Counted from the first letter of the stretch, positions 1 through 6,038 are shown. The stretch: DNA of 9,325 nt from DASWJQ01 sp964517315 (GCA_964517315.1 CAZFCJ010000122.1:1-9325); one strand, 5' to 3'. Numbers and translations are program-made. The notes: generated by a model from the sequence alone, not told the origin.

Positions 1-42
1 CTTACAAGGAAGAGGCCGCAGGTTCGAGTCCTGTTCCGCCCA
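1..42 (+). tRNA. tRNA-Val (anticodon UAC), 3' part only
   Basis: The window opens in the anticodon loop. Positions 1-7 read CTTACAA, a normal 7-nt loop with anticodon TAC at 3-5, which decodes valine GUA/GUG codons. The 3' anticodon strand is 8-12, the variable loop 13-17, and the T arm 18-34 (stem GCAGG/CCTGT with one G-U, loop TTCGAGT at 23-29). The 3' acceptor strand TCCGCCC is 35-41, with discriminator A at 42. No CCA is encoded after it, so CCA would be added by the nucleotidyltransferase. The 5' half, including the matching acceptor strand (expected GGGCGGA), lies outside the window. Confidence 0.93.
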
Positions 43-44
43 TA

Positions 45-74
45 AGGGCGTCCCACCGGGGGCGCCCTCTTGTT
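45..74 (+). terminator. Intrinsic terminator after tRNA-Val
   Basis: Bases 45-54 pair with 59-68 as a 10-bp stem with one G-U pair and a 4-nt loop at 55-58. A T-rich tail CTTGTT follows at 69-74. It starts two bases after the tRNA and should end tRNA transcription before the downstream peptidase gene. The tail is only moderately T-rich, so some read-through is possible. Confidence 0.7.
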
Positions 75-93
75 GAACGAAAGGTTGAACGAA
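72..93 (+). repeat. 10-nt direct repeat in the M1 gene leader
   Basis: GTTGAACGAA occurs at 72-81 and again at 84-93, separated by AG, giving a 12-nt period. The pair covers the tail of the tRNA terminator and the translation start region. The weak Shine-Dalgarno AAGG (81-84) forms at the repeat junction. Confidence 0.8.
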
Positions 94-94
94 C

Positions 95-1669
95 TTGGTT
101 CGGACGACATCCATCTCCCTGTTGGCCGCGGGGCTGGTGACGGCTTGCGCACTGGCCACCCCAACGGCGACTCCCACGTCCACAGCCCCGCCGGCGGTTA
201 CCCGCTCGCTGCCGCCCGGATCGACGAAGACCCCCTCGCCTACGGAGCGGCCTAGCCTGCCGCCCACTCCGACGTTGCCGGCGGATCCTCTCGCCTCGCA
301 GGAGCAAGCCCTGCTGGAGAGCTTTCGGGCGGACGTCGCTGTCTTGCGCGGGAAGACCCAATATCTGATCGATGCTCGCGTTGAAATGGACTCGGTCAAG
401 CAGGTGGCGACGATAAGCGGACTTGCGCGCATACGATACACGAATCCAGGTCCGGAGCCCATCGGTGCCCTTCCCCTGATGCTGTGGCCGAATGATGAAC
501 AGTATCGGGGCGAGCTTCAGGTGGGCCCGGCGCTGATCGAAGGAGGACGGCAGGAAGGAGAACCGCGGCTCGAGGGCCTGGCGGTCGAATTCAAACTGCC
601 GACCCGCCTGGCGGCCGGCGAAACGGTCGATCTTACCGTACCCTTCACCGCTACGGCGGAGGGTCCGATTGGGGGATCCACCCCTCATCGGTTCGGGATC
701 ACCGAAGGCGTCTTGTTTGCACCGACGTTTTATCCGCTGGTCCCTCGACGGGTGCAGGGGGAGTGGGAGGTCCAGGACGCGCCCCCCGGAGGCGACACCA
801 CGAATTCGGAGGTGGCTGCATATTGGGTACATCTGGACGTGCCGATGGATCTGCAGCTGGTGGCTTCGGGTGTGGAAGTGGCCCGGGAGGAGGGCGCAGC
901 CCGGACCTCGGTGGTCTACGTTGCGGGTCCTGTGCGCGATTTCGCCTTCGCACTGGGGCCGTTTAATCACGACTCGCGCATCGAACGAGGCGTCGCCATA
1001 CAGGGCTGGTTCTTGTCGGATCACGCGGGTGACGCGGACCGCATGTTGGACGCCGCGGCCGCCCAGTTTGACGTCCTCTCCGAACGGGTGGGCCCGTATC
1101 CTTATACCGAGCTCGATTTGGTGGACGTCCCCGGCGCTTACGGCGGCATAGAGTATCCGGGGCTGGTGACGATCGGGACTCTGGGAACGTCGTGGGTGAT
1201 CGAGCCGGTCGTCCACGAAGTCGCCCACCAATGGTTCTACGGGTTGATCGGGGGGGATCAGGTCGATCAGCCGTGGATGGACGAGGCGTTCGCCACCTAC
1301 TCAACCGCGCTGTACCTGGAGTTTGTCGAGGGGCGCGGCCAGGCGACGGGCTACTTGAGCGATCTGCGCGAGGTCGTCCGCAACCATCCGCAGAGTGAGC
1401 GGCCGATCGGCCAGGGTGTTGGGGAATACCAGGGAGGAGAATACTCGACTCTCGTCTACCTGAAGGGGGCTCTCTTCTACCAGGCCCTCCGCCAGCGCCT
1501 CGGGGACGAAGTCTTCTTCGATTTCCTGCAGCGTTTCTATCAGGAGTACCGCTACGGCTTCGCGACCGCGGACGATTTCCATTCCACCGCAGAGGCGAGC
1601 TGCAGCTGTGAGCTGGACGCCCTGTTCCAGGATTGGGTGTACGAAGGCGGCCCTTTGGAGGCACCTTGA
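95..1669 (+). CDS. M1-family zinc metallopeptidase, lipoprotein
   Basis: A 524-aa predicted extracytoplasmic aminopeptidase-type enzyme of the M1 (gluzincin) family. The zinc site HEVAH is at 374-378, with the third ligand Glu397 exactly 18 residues after the second His. The substrate-binding GxMEN element appears as GGIEYPG (350-356). The likely catalytic Tyr is Y455 in VYLKG. The N-terminus is a lipoprotein signal peptide: a short hydrophobic stretch ending in lipobox VTAC with Cys18, then a Pro/Thr/Ser-rich linker to about residue 60. This suggests membrane anchoring and action on external peptides. The start is TTG at 95: a stop at 86-88 closes the frame upstream, AAGG lies 10 nt before, and the signal peptide fits. 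It is shorter than PepN-type enzymes and appears to lack their C-terminal helical domain. No clear promoter is seen between it and the tRNA terminator. Substrate is unknown. Confidence 0.9.
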   Translation: MVRTTSISLLAAGLVTACALATPTATPTSTAPPAVTRSLPPGSTKTPSPTERPSLPPTPTLPADPLASQEQALLESFRADVAVLRGKTQYLIDARVEMDSVKQVATISGLARIRYTNPGPEPIGALPLMLWPNDEQYRGELQVGPALIEGGRQEGEPRLEGLAVEFKLPTRLAAGETVDLTVPFTATAEGPIGGSTPHRFGITEGVLFAPTFYPLVPRRVQGEWEVQDAPPGGDTTNSEVAAYWVHLDVPMDLQLVASGVEVAREEGAARTSVVYVAGPVRDFAFALGPFNHDSRIERGVAIQGWFLSDHAGDADRMLDAAAAQFDVLSERVGPYPYTELDLVDVPGAYGGIEYPGLVTIGTLGTSWVIEPVVHEVAHQWFYGLIGGDQVDQPWMDEAFATYSTALYLEFVEGRGQATGYLSDLREVVRNHPQSERPIGQGVGEYQGGEYSTLVYLKGALFYQALRQRLGDEVFFDFLQRFYQEYRYGFATADDFHSTAEASCSCELDALFQDWVYEGGPLEAP

Positions 1670-1688
1670 AGGGCGTTTAACCCGATCC

Positions 1689-1717
1689 TTGACCGGCATT
1701 CTGGCGGAGCATACAAT
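1689..1717 (+). promoter_or_regulatory. Sigma70-type promoter for the GlyA-GcvT gene
   Basis: A -35 box TTGACC (1689-1694) and a -10 box TACAAT (1712-1717) are separated by exactly 17 nt. They lie 20 nt after the M1 stop codon. Transcription would start near 1724, leaving a leader of about 60 nt that contains the hairpin at 1730-1749. The box match and spacing are good; transcription itself is inferred. Confidence 0.65.
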
Positions 1718-1729
1718 CGATTTCGGTTC

Positions 1730-1749
1730 GTGGCGCTACTGGGCGCCAC
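1730..1749 (+). repeat. Leader hairpin upstream of the GlyA-GcvT gene
   Basis: GTGGCGC (1730-1736) and GCGCCAC (1743-1749) form a perfect 7-bp stem with a 6-nt loop. It sits between the predicted transcription start and the ribosome binding site. No T-run follows, so it is not a simple terminator. It could stabilise the mRNA, act in translation control or bind a protein. The leader is too short for a glycine riboswitch. Confidence 0.5.
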
Positions 1750-1785
1750 CTCGTGATCCTACGCTTACAATCCCCGGAGACCCCC

Positions 1786-4700
1786 ATGTCCGACTTCCTC
1801 TTTCGCGGCAAGCTAGCTGACCTTGATCCCAATCTGCAGCATCTCACCGAGCTGGAGGCGGAGCGCCAGTACCGACGCTTGATCTTAATCCCCTCCGAGA
1901 GCACAGCTCCGATGGCGGTGCGAGAGGCGCTGGCTTCCTCATTTCACAACGTGTATGCAGAGGGCTACCCCGACGAGGAAACGCGCTGGATGGACGAGGA
2001 CGAAATTCTCGATCTCAAAGCCCGGCTGGCACATTACCGGCGCTACGGGGATCCTCGCTACTACAAGGGCGTTGAGTACGTGGACGCGGTCGAGGCGCTC
2101 GCCCGCCGACGCTGCGCCGAAGCGTTTGCGGCCAATGGGATAACAGCGGACGACCTGTATGTCAACGTTCAGCCGCTTTCGGGCGCGCCGGCCAACAACG
2201 CCGTGTACCACGCGCTGGTCGAGCCGGGCGACACGATTATGGGTATGAATCTGAAGCACGGTGGGCACCTCACCCATGGCTCACCGGTGAACCGCTCCGG
2301 CAAGTACTACAACGCCGTCCACTACACCGTCGATCCCGACACGGAACGGATTGACTACGACCAGCTGGCGGCCTTGGCCGAGCAGCATCGGCCCAAGCTG
2401 ATCATCGGCGGCTATTCGGCGTACCCGTGGACGGTCGACTGGGAGCGGTTTCGGGCCATCGCCGATTCGGTCGGGGCCTACCTGTTGGCCGACATCGCCC
2501 ACGTCGCCGGCATGGTGACGGCCGGCGTGTACCCTTCGCCGGTGGGCCACGCGCACGTGGTGACCTTCACGACGCATAAGTCGCTCTGCGGGCCGCGCGG
2601 CGCGGCCGTCATAACGACCTCACCGAAGCTATCCCGCGCGATCGACCGGGCGGTGTTCCCCGGCGAGCAAGGCGGGCCGCACATCAACGTCGTTGCCGCC
2701 CAGGCGCTGACCTTCAAACTGGCTCAGACCGAGGCCTTCAAGCAGCTCCAGCAGGCCATCGTCGACAACTGCGCGGCTATGACGGAAGCGATCGCCGAGC
2801 AGGGGCTACGGATCGCGTTCGGCGGCACGGACACCCATCTGTCCTGTGTGGACTGCAAGTCGGTAGTCGGCGAGGATGGGACGCAACTGTCGGGGGATAT
2901 GGCGGCGCGCATCCTCGATCTGGCCGGGATCGTGGTGAACAAGAACACCATTCCGGGCGACACCTCGGCGATCAACCCCTCAGGTATTCGCCTGGGATCG
3001 CCATGGGTGAGCCAGCGCGGGTTCACCCAGGTTGAAAGCCGCGAGCTGGGCCGAATGATCGGGACCGTCCTGCAGGCCTGTCGACCGTTCGTGTACTATC
3101 GGCGCGTCCGGGACCGGCAGCGGGCCAAGATCGATTTCCTCACGCTTCATGAGGTCAAAAGCGCCGTTCGGGATCTCGCGGCCTCGGTGGGGATAGATTT
3201 TGAGCCTCCCGTCCACGGCTACCCCCATTTCTATTACCTCGACGATCCGGTGCCGGACCTCCCTCATACCCAGCTCGAACTGGAGGGTGCCGAGGCCGAC
3301 GCGATGGTCCGCTGGGCGACGAGCGCCCGCGTTGCGGCGCCCGAGAATGGGCCGGTTAATGCGACCCTGACCGGGCCCGACAGGACGGTCGAGGTCGTCG
3401 TCGAGTGCGTGGAAGCGGACCGCTGGCGGCTGACCGTCCCCACCGAGAAGGCGGCCTGGATCCGCAGCTGGCTCCGCGATCTCTCCGACGGCTTCGTGCT
3501 GTTCGACCAGGAGGACCTCCACCGGAAGGTCCCGGGCCCGGTGGTCATACGCGAGATCGGCGGACTCGAGTCGCCCCCGGAGGCCGCCGACACCGCTGGT
3601 GGCGAGGACAAACCCTGGTTCATCGGCGTCGAATCGGTCGAGGGGACCGAGGCGCTGCCCCAGTTCTCATGGGAGGATGAGGAACCCGAGGAACTGCGCC
3701 GTACGGCGCTCTACGAGGTCCATCAGGAATTGGGCGCCAAATTGGTGCCGTTCGCCGGGTGGGAAATGCCGGTGTGGTACGGCTCGGTGCTTGAGGAGCA
3801 TCAGGCGGTGCGCTCGGCGGCGGGCCTGTTTGACGTCACGCATATGGGTGTGTACGCGGTCGACGGCCCGGGGGCTGCGGCGTTCCTGGACAGCGTTGTG
3901 GGCAACGACGTGGCCGGGCTGGCCATGGGAGATTCGCTGTACACACAATTTCTCAGCCCGGAGGGCCAGATCATAGACGACCTGATGATTTACCGGTTGC
4001 CGGAGCTGTATATGCTGGTCGTGAACGCTGCCAACGATGACAAGGACTGGGCGTGGCTCAACGCGGTCCGCGAGGGCCGAGTGCGGGTGGATGAGAATCG
4101 TCCGGGGGCCAAAGCGTTTGGCCGTTCTTGCCGCCTGCGCGACCTGAGAGCTCCGGAGGCGGAGGAGCAAATGCGGGTCGACCTTGCGCTGCAGGGCCCC
4201 AGGAGCCGCGATATTCTGCTCGAACTCGGCTGCGACGAGGCGGCCGCGGAGCGGCTGAAGAAGCTTCCATGGTCCGGCGTGATGCGGGCGCAGTTCGGCG
4301 GCTTCGACCTGATCGTCAGCCGAACCGGTTATACGGGCGAGCGGGCGGCGTATGAACTGTTTGTTCATCCCGAACGGAGTCCCGCGCTGTGGGGCGCGCT
4401 GCTGGAGGCCGGTGAGCCCATGGGGCTGCGGCCCGCAGGCTTGGGTGCGCGCGACTCCTTGCGCACGGAAGCGGGATTGCCGCTGTACGGTCACGAGATG
4501 GGCGGCGGGATGGAACTGGGGGTCGGCGACGCGGGATTCATCGGTTTCGTGAAGACCTACAAGCCGTGGTTCATCGGCCGCGCCGCGGTGCTGCGCCAGG
4601 AGTCCGAGCGGTCGCGGGAGGTCGCGCGCTTCCGCTTCGAGGACAAGGGCGTGCGCATGGCCCATTATGGCGATCCGGTCGTGGATCGCCGCGGCCGGGT

Positions 4701-4902
4701 GATCGGGCGGGTGACCTCGTGCGCGGTCGACAGCGAGGGCTATCTGTTGGGAATGGCTTATCTTGACCGCGAGCACGTGGGCGAGGGGACGCCGATCGGG
4801 GTTTTTCAGGGTGGCTATCGCCCCGGCTCCGCAGAACCCGAGCTGGGCGATCGGGTGGGCGTGCCGACGCCCGCCACGGTGCTGCGCCGTTTCCCTAAAT
4901 AG
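1786..4902 (+). CDS. Fused serine hydroxymethyltransferase / glycine-cleavage T-protein (GlyA-GcvT)
   Basis: A 1038-aa cytoplasmic fusion. Residues 1-470 are SHMT, the PLP enzyme interconverting serine + THF and glycine + 5,10-methylene-THF. Visible motifs are YAEGYP (57-62), YYKGVEYVD from 92, and THKSLCGPRG with PLP-lysine K265. About 26 extra residues lie between YAEGYP and YYKG. Residues 636-1038 are the aminomethyltransferase of the glycine cleavage system, with FAGWEMP, the Asp pair D731-D732 (one is the expected catalytic Asp) in IIDDLMIY, SRTGYTGE and LGARDSLR. Residues 497-614 resemble a shrunken GcvT-like unit, and KPWFIG occurs at both 609-614 and 926-931. ATG 1786 is chosen because GGAGA lies 5 bases upstream; GTG at 1753 would add 11 residues. 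Both enzymes share THF and glycine, so the fusion may couple glycine cleavage to serine synthesis. No gcvH or gcvP is in the window. Confidence 0.93.
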   Translation: MSDFLFRGKLADLDPNLQHLTELEAERQYRRLILIPSESTAPMAVREALASSFHNVYAEGYPDEETRWMDEDEILDLKARLAHYRRYGDPRYYKGVEYVDAVEALARRRCAEAFAANGITADDLYVNVQPLSGAPANNAVYHALVEPGDTIMGMNLKHGGHLTHGSPVNRSGKYYNAVHYTVDPDTERIDYDQLAALAEQHRPKLIIGGYSAYPWTVDWERFRAIADSVGAYLLADIAHVAGMVTAGVYPSPVGHAHVVTFTTHKSLCGPRGAAVITTSPKLSRAIDRAVFPGEQGGPHINVVAAQALTFKLAQTEAFKQLQQAIVDNCAAMTEAIAEQGLRIAFGGTDTHLSCVDCKSVVGEDGTQLSGDMAARILDLAGIVVNKNTIPGDTSAINPSGIRLGSPWVSQRGFTQVESRELGRMIGTVLQACRPFVYYRRVRDRQRAKIDFLTLHEVKSAVRDLAASVGIDFEPPVHGYPHFYYLDDPVPDLPHTQLELEGAEADAMVRWATSARVAAPENGPVNATLTGPDRTVEVVVECVEADRWRLTVPTEKAAWIRSWLRDLSDGFVLFDQEDLHRKVPGPVVIREIGGLESPPEAADTAGGEDKPWFIGVESVEGTEALPQFSWEDEEPEELRRTALYEVHQELGAKLVPFAGWEMPVWYGSVLEEHQAVRSAAGLFDVTHMGVYAVDGPGAAAFLDSVVGNDVAGLAMGDSLYTQFLSPEGQIIDDLMIYRLPELYMLVVNAANDDKDWAWLNAVREGRVRVDENRPGAKAFGRSCRLRDLRAPEAEEQMRVDLALQGPRSRDILLELGCDEAAAERLKKLPWSGVMRAQFGGFDLIVSRTGYTGERAAYELFVHPERSPALWGALLEAGEPMGLRPAGLGARDSLRTEAGLPLYGHEMGGGMELGVGDAGFIGFVKTYKPWFIGRAAVLRQESERSREVARFRFEDKGVRMAHYGDPVVDRRGRVIGRVTSCAVDSEGYLLGMAYLDREHVGEGTPIGVFQGGYRPGSAEPELGDRVGVPTPATVLRRFPK

Positions 4903-4906
4903 CGGA

Positions 4907-4974
4907 TAATTTCCGGGAAGTCCGGTGGAGTGCTTTGAAATTCCCGCGGCCTCGTCCGGACTTCCCGGAAGTTA
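4907..4974. repeat. Long inverted repeat after GlyA-GcvT (possible terminator or REP-like element)
   Basis: The arm at 4911-4925 is a perfect 15-base reverse complement of 4956-4970. Outward pairing extends it to 4907-4910/4971-4974 with one G-T pair, giving 19 bp in all. The 30-nt spacer (4926-4955) contains CCGCGG. It begins 5 bases after the GlyA-GcvT stop and probably ends or protects that mRNA. The following bases (from 4975, AAAGAGAAAA) are not a T-run, so it is not a textbook intrinsic terminator. The large spacer resembles REP/MITE-like palindromic elements. Confidence 0.6.
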
Positions 4975-5008
4975 AAGAGAAAAGGACCTTCTCAGGTCCT
5001 GTTCTCTT
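4975..5008 (-). terminator. Terminator hairpin for the pilin gene
   Basis: A 15-bp stem with one mismatch pairs AGGACCT (4983-4989) with AGGTCCT (4994-5000) and A/G-rich 4975-4981 with T/C-rich 5002-5008, around a 4-nt TCTC loop. On the minus strand the GC-rich part is followed by TTTTCTCTTTAA, a good U-rich tail. This fits termination of the minus-strand pilin mRNA. On the plus strand TGTTCTCTT follows, so it may also act as backup for GlyA-GcvT. Confidence 0.65.
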
Positions 5009-5013
5009 CAGGT

Positions 5014-5030
5014 GGAGGCGTTACGCCTCC
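5014..5030. repeat. Small hairpin between pilin stop and its terminator
   Basis: GGAGGCG (5014-5020) and CGCCTCC (5024-5030) pair perfectly around TTA. It is the third hairpin in a row in the 4907-5031 stretch and falls in the 3' untranslated part of the pilin mRNA. No T-run adjoins it. It may protect the mRNA 3' end; its function is unknown. Confidence 0.5.
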
Positions 5031-5046
5031 GGTAGAGACGCTGAAT

Positions 5047-5193
5047 TTAGATGTTCGATACGATGTTGCTGAACACGTTGCCGATCGCGGGTCCCAGCAG
5101 AGCTAAGATGACGATCACAACGACAGCTACGAGCACAAGAATCAACGCGTACTCTACCAAACCCTGACCCTTCTCTTTGGGCGCATACAACAC
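5047..5193 (-). CDS. Flp-family type IVb pilin, 48 aa
   Basis: A very short gene for a pilin-like subunit: a short basic leader (KEKG), then QGLVEYALILVLVAVVVIVI and a C-terminal GNVFSNIVSNI. The prepilin peptidase signature is clear: cleavage is expected after Gly9, which places Glu14 at the conserved +5 position, followed by Tyr. The hydrophobic helix then forms the pilus core. A stop codon lies directly before the GTG at 5193, and AAAGGAGG lies 9 bases upstream, so GTG 5193 is the start; TTG at 5190 is possible but less well spaced. Flp subunits are exported and assembled by Tad machinery (TadA ATPase, prepilin peptidase), none of which is in this window. It stands alone between hairpins, on the opposite strand to both neighbours. 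I see no convincing promoter upstream. Confidence 0.87.
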   Translation of the reverse strand: MLYAPKEKGQGLVEYALILVLVAVVVIVILALLGPAIGNVFSNIVSNI

Positions 5194-5364
5194 TTAGTCT
5201 CACCTCCTTTGAAGTGGGATAGGGTGACTCGTTTGAATCACCGGATGTGGCGGGTCCGTCTCATTCAGCGTAGCACAGTGGGCTCGGGATCGAACTTACA
5301 GGCTACTTTCAGCGCTGTGAGACAAGCCTCTTCGCAGAGCCCCAACGGCCCCGCCTCCGATAGG

Positions 5365-5376
5365 GATAACGTTATC
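5365..5376. promoter_or_regulatory. Perfect palindrome GATAACGTTATC, possible operator
   Basis: A 12-bp fully symmetric site in the divergent intergenic region, about 170 bases upstream of the pilin start and 295 upstream of the plus-strand gene. Its AT-rich core stands out in a GC-rich region. The symmetry suits a dimeric regulator, but no regulator is in the window and chance cannot be excluded. Confidence 0.3.
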
Positions 5377-5581
5377 GTGTAGTGCATGTTACATCTGGCA
5401 GAATAGATCATCGGTACCACTGCGGTCTCAATCCGCGGCATACAGAGTCCCAGGCGGCGGCAAACCACCTGGGGCGTTGACGCATCGACGCGATCCGTCG
5501 ATCCGTGAAGTTTCTCGTGTTTGAATGGTTGGGTTCCAGCGTGGGAGCTACATTGATAAACGGAATGCGACCTTCGTGCGA

Positions 5582-5610
5582 TTGCGCGGGATACCGCTGT
5601 GCTGTATGCT
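5582..5610 (+). promoter_or_regulatory. Possible sigma70-type promoter for the 93-aa membrane protein
   Basis: TTGCGC (5582-5587) and TATGCT (5605-5610) are spaced by 17 nt. Transcription would start about 55 bases before the ATG at 5671. Both boxes are partial matches to consensus. Confidence 0.4.
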
Positions 5611-5670
5611 TCGGCCTGTACACGTATTGTTCAGGAAAACAGCTCGTGAAAGGGGAAAGGGGATTTGGAC

Positions 5671-5952
5671 ATGCTCCTATATCCGATCTGGCTCGTGTTC
5701 GCGGCGGTCTTCTTCACGTTTGCCGTCCAGCACTGGAGGCTGTCCCAGCGCAACGTACGACCCTTCCGTGTTCGTGAAGGTGAATGGTCCGGTGAGGCTG
5801 GCGAGGTGCTGCGCGATTTCGCCGAGGACTACAACCGCTACCTCGAAGACGTGAACTCGACGCACCGGGACAAGCATCGAGCGGCGATGATCGGTTACAT
5901 CGTAACCGGCGTTCTCGCGTTCGTGTCGATGGTCCTCACTCTGCCGACCTGA
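5671..5952 (+). CDS. Small two-helix membrane protein, function unknown
   Basis: A 93-aa protein I do not recognise. A hydrophobic helix at about 2-20 is followed by a hydrophilic region at 21-71 rich in charged residues (RVREGEWSGEAGEVL and further acidic and basic residues). A second hydrophobic helix lies at about 72-91, with almost nothing after it. This predicts a hairpin topology with both ends on one side. The ATG at 5671 is chosen because AAAGGGG (5656-5662) lies 8 bases upstream; a TTG at 5665 would be too close to it. The gene is divergent from the pilin and convergent with the 37-aa membrane protein. Proximity alone does not show a role in pilus assembly. Confidence 0.75.
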   Translation: MLLYPIWLVFAAVFFTFAVQHWRLSQRNVRPFRVREGEWSGEAGEVLRDFAEDYNRYLEDVNSTHRDKHRAAMIGYIVTGVLAFVSMVLTLPT

Positions 5953-5969
5953 AGAAGTCATCCGTCCTG

Positions 5970-5985
5970 ATTCACCCGAGTGAAT
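5970..5985. repeat. Small hairpin before the bidirectional terminator
   Basis: ATTCAC (5970-5975) pairs with GTGAAT (5980-5985) around CCGA. It lies between the 93-aa gene stop and the stronger hairpin at 5991-6012, so it is probably part of the same transcript-end region. Confidence 0.4.
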
Positions 5986-5990
5986 GCAAA

Positions 5991-6012
5991 CGAGCCGGCG
6001 CAAGCCGGCTCG
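5991..6012. terminator. Bidirectional terminator between convergent small membrane genes
   Basis: CGAGCCGGC and GCCGGCTCG form a perfect 9-bp stem with a GCAA tetraloop. On the plus strand CATTTCTATTCT follows; on the minus strand TTTGCATTC follows. Placed between the 93-aa gene (+) and the 37-aa gene (-), it can end both transcripts. Confidence 0.75.
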
Positions 6013-6038
6013 CATTTCTATTCTCTAAGCGCGCCGAG

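Larger units (their letters stand above)
5194..5670. other. Intergenic region between divergent pilin and 93-aa membrane protein genes
   Basis: About 480 bases with no supported gene. It must carry the start signals of both divergent genes. It contains the pilin ribosome binding site, a perfect palindrome (5365-5376), two imperfect or short dyads (5449-5473; ATCGACG/CGTCGAT at 5484-5502) and a probable plus-strand promoter at 5582-5610. Open frames here lack ribosome binding sites and family resemblance. Confidence 0.6.

Noticed and set aside
2..1231. Long minus-strand open frame of 409 codons opposite the M1 gene
   Set aside because: It is the antisense shadow of the GC-rich M1 gene. It also runs into the tRNA, is Arg-rich with no recognisable motif, and conflicts with the clear HEVAH...E peptidase on the plus strand.
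1650..1674. GCCCTT/AAGGGC inverted repeat at the end of the M1 gene as a terminator
   Set aside because: Only 6 bp with a 13-nt loop, overlapping the stop codon, and followed by a short GTTT. Too weak to call.
1753..1785. GTG start at 1753 for GlyA-GcvT
   Set aside because: No ribosome site precedes it, while ATG 1786 has GGAGA 5 bases upstream and begins MSDFLF directly before the SHMT domain.
1718..1785. Glycine or THF riboswitch before the GlyA-GcvT gene
   Set aside because: The leader is about 60 nt with only one simple hairpin. Known glycine and THF riboswitches need longer, multi-helix structures.
3667..4776. Minus-strand open frame of 369 codons inside the GcvT half
   Set aside because: Antisense shadow of the GcvT coding region. 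It is rich in Arg, His and Gln with no domain resemblance, whereas the plus strand carries all the GcvT motifs.
5021..5203. 60-codon minus-strand frame covering the pilin
   Set aside because: Wrong frame: it gives an Arg/Cys-rich sequence. The frame ending at 5047 gives a textbook Flp pilin with a Shine-Dalgarno.
5449..5473. CCCAGGCGG/CCACCTGGG stem as a terminator
   Set aside because: It has one internal mismatch, no T-run on either strand and no gene ending nearby.
5265..5623. Minus-strand frames of 67 and 71 codons in the pilin upstream region
   Set aside because: No ribosome binding sites, no recognisable protein pattern, and they overlap likely regulatory DNA.
5505..5854. Plus-strand frames of 90 and 109 codons overlapping the 93-aa gene
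   Set aside because: They lack a Shine-Dalgarno and overlap the 93-aa frame at 5671-5952, which has a good ribosome site and a sensible membrane topology.
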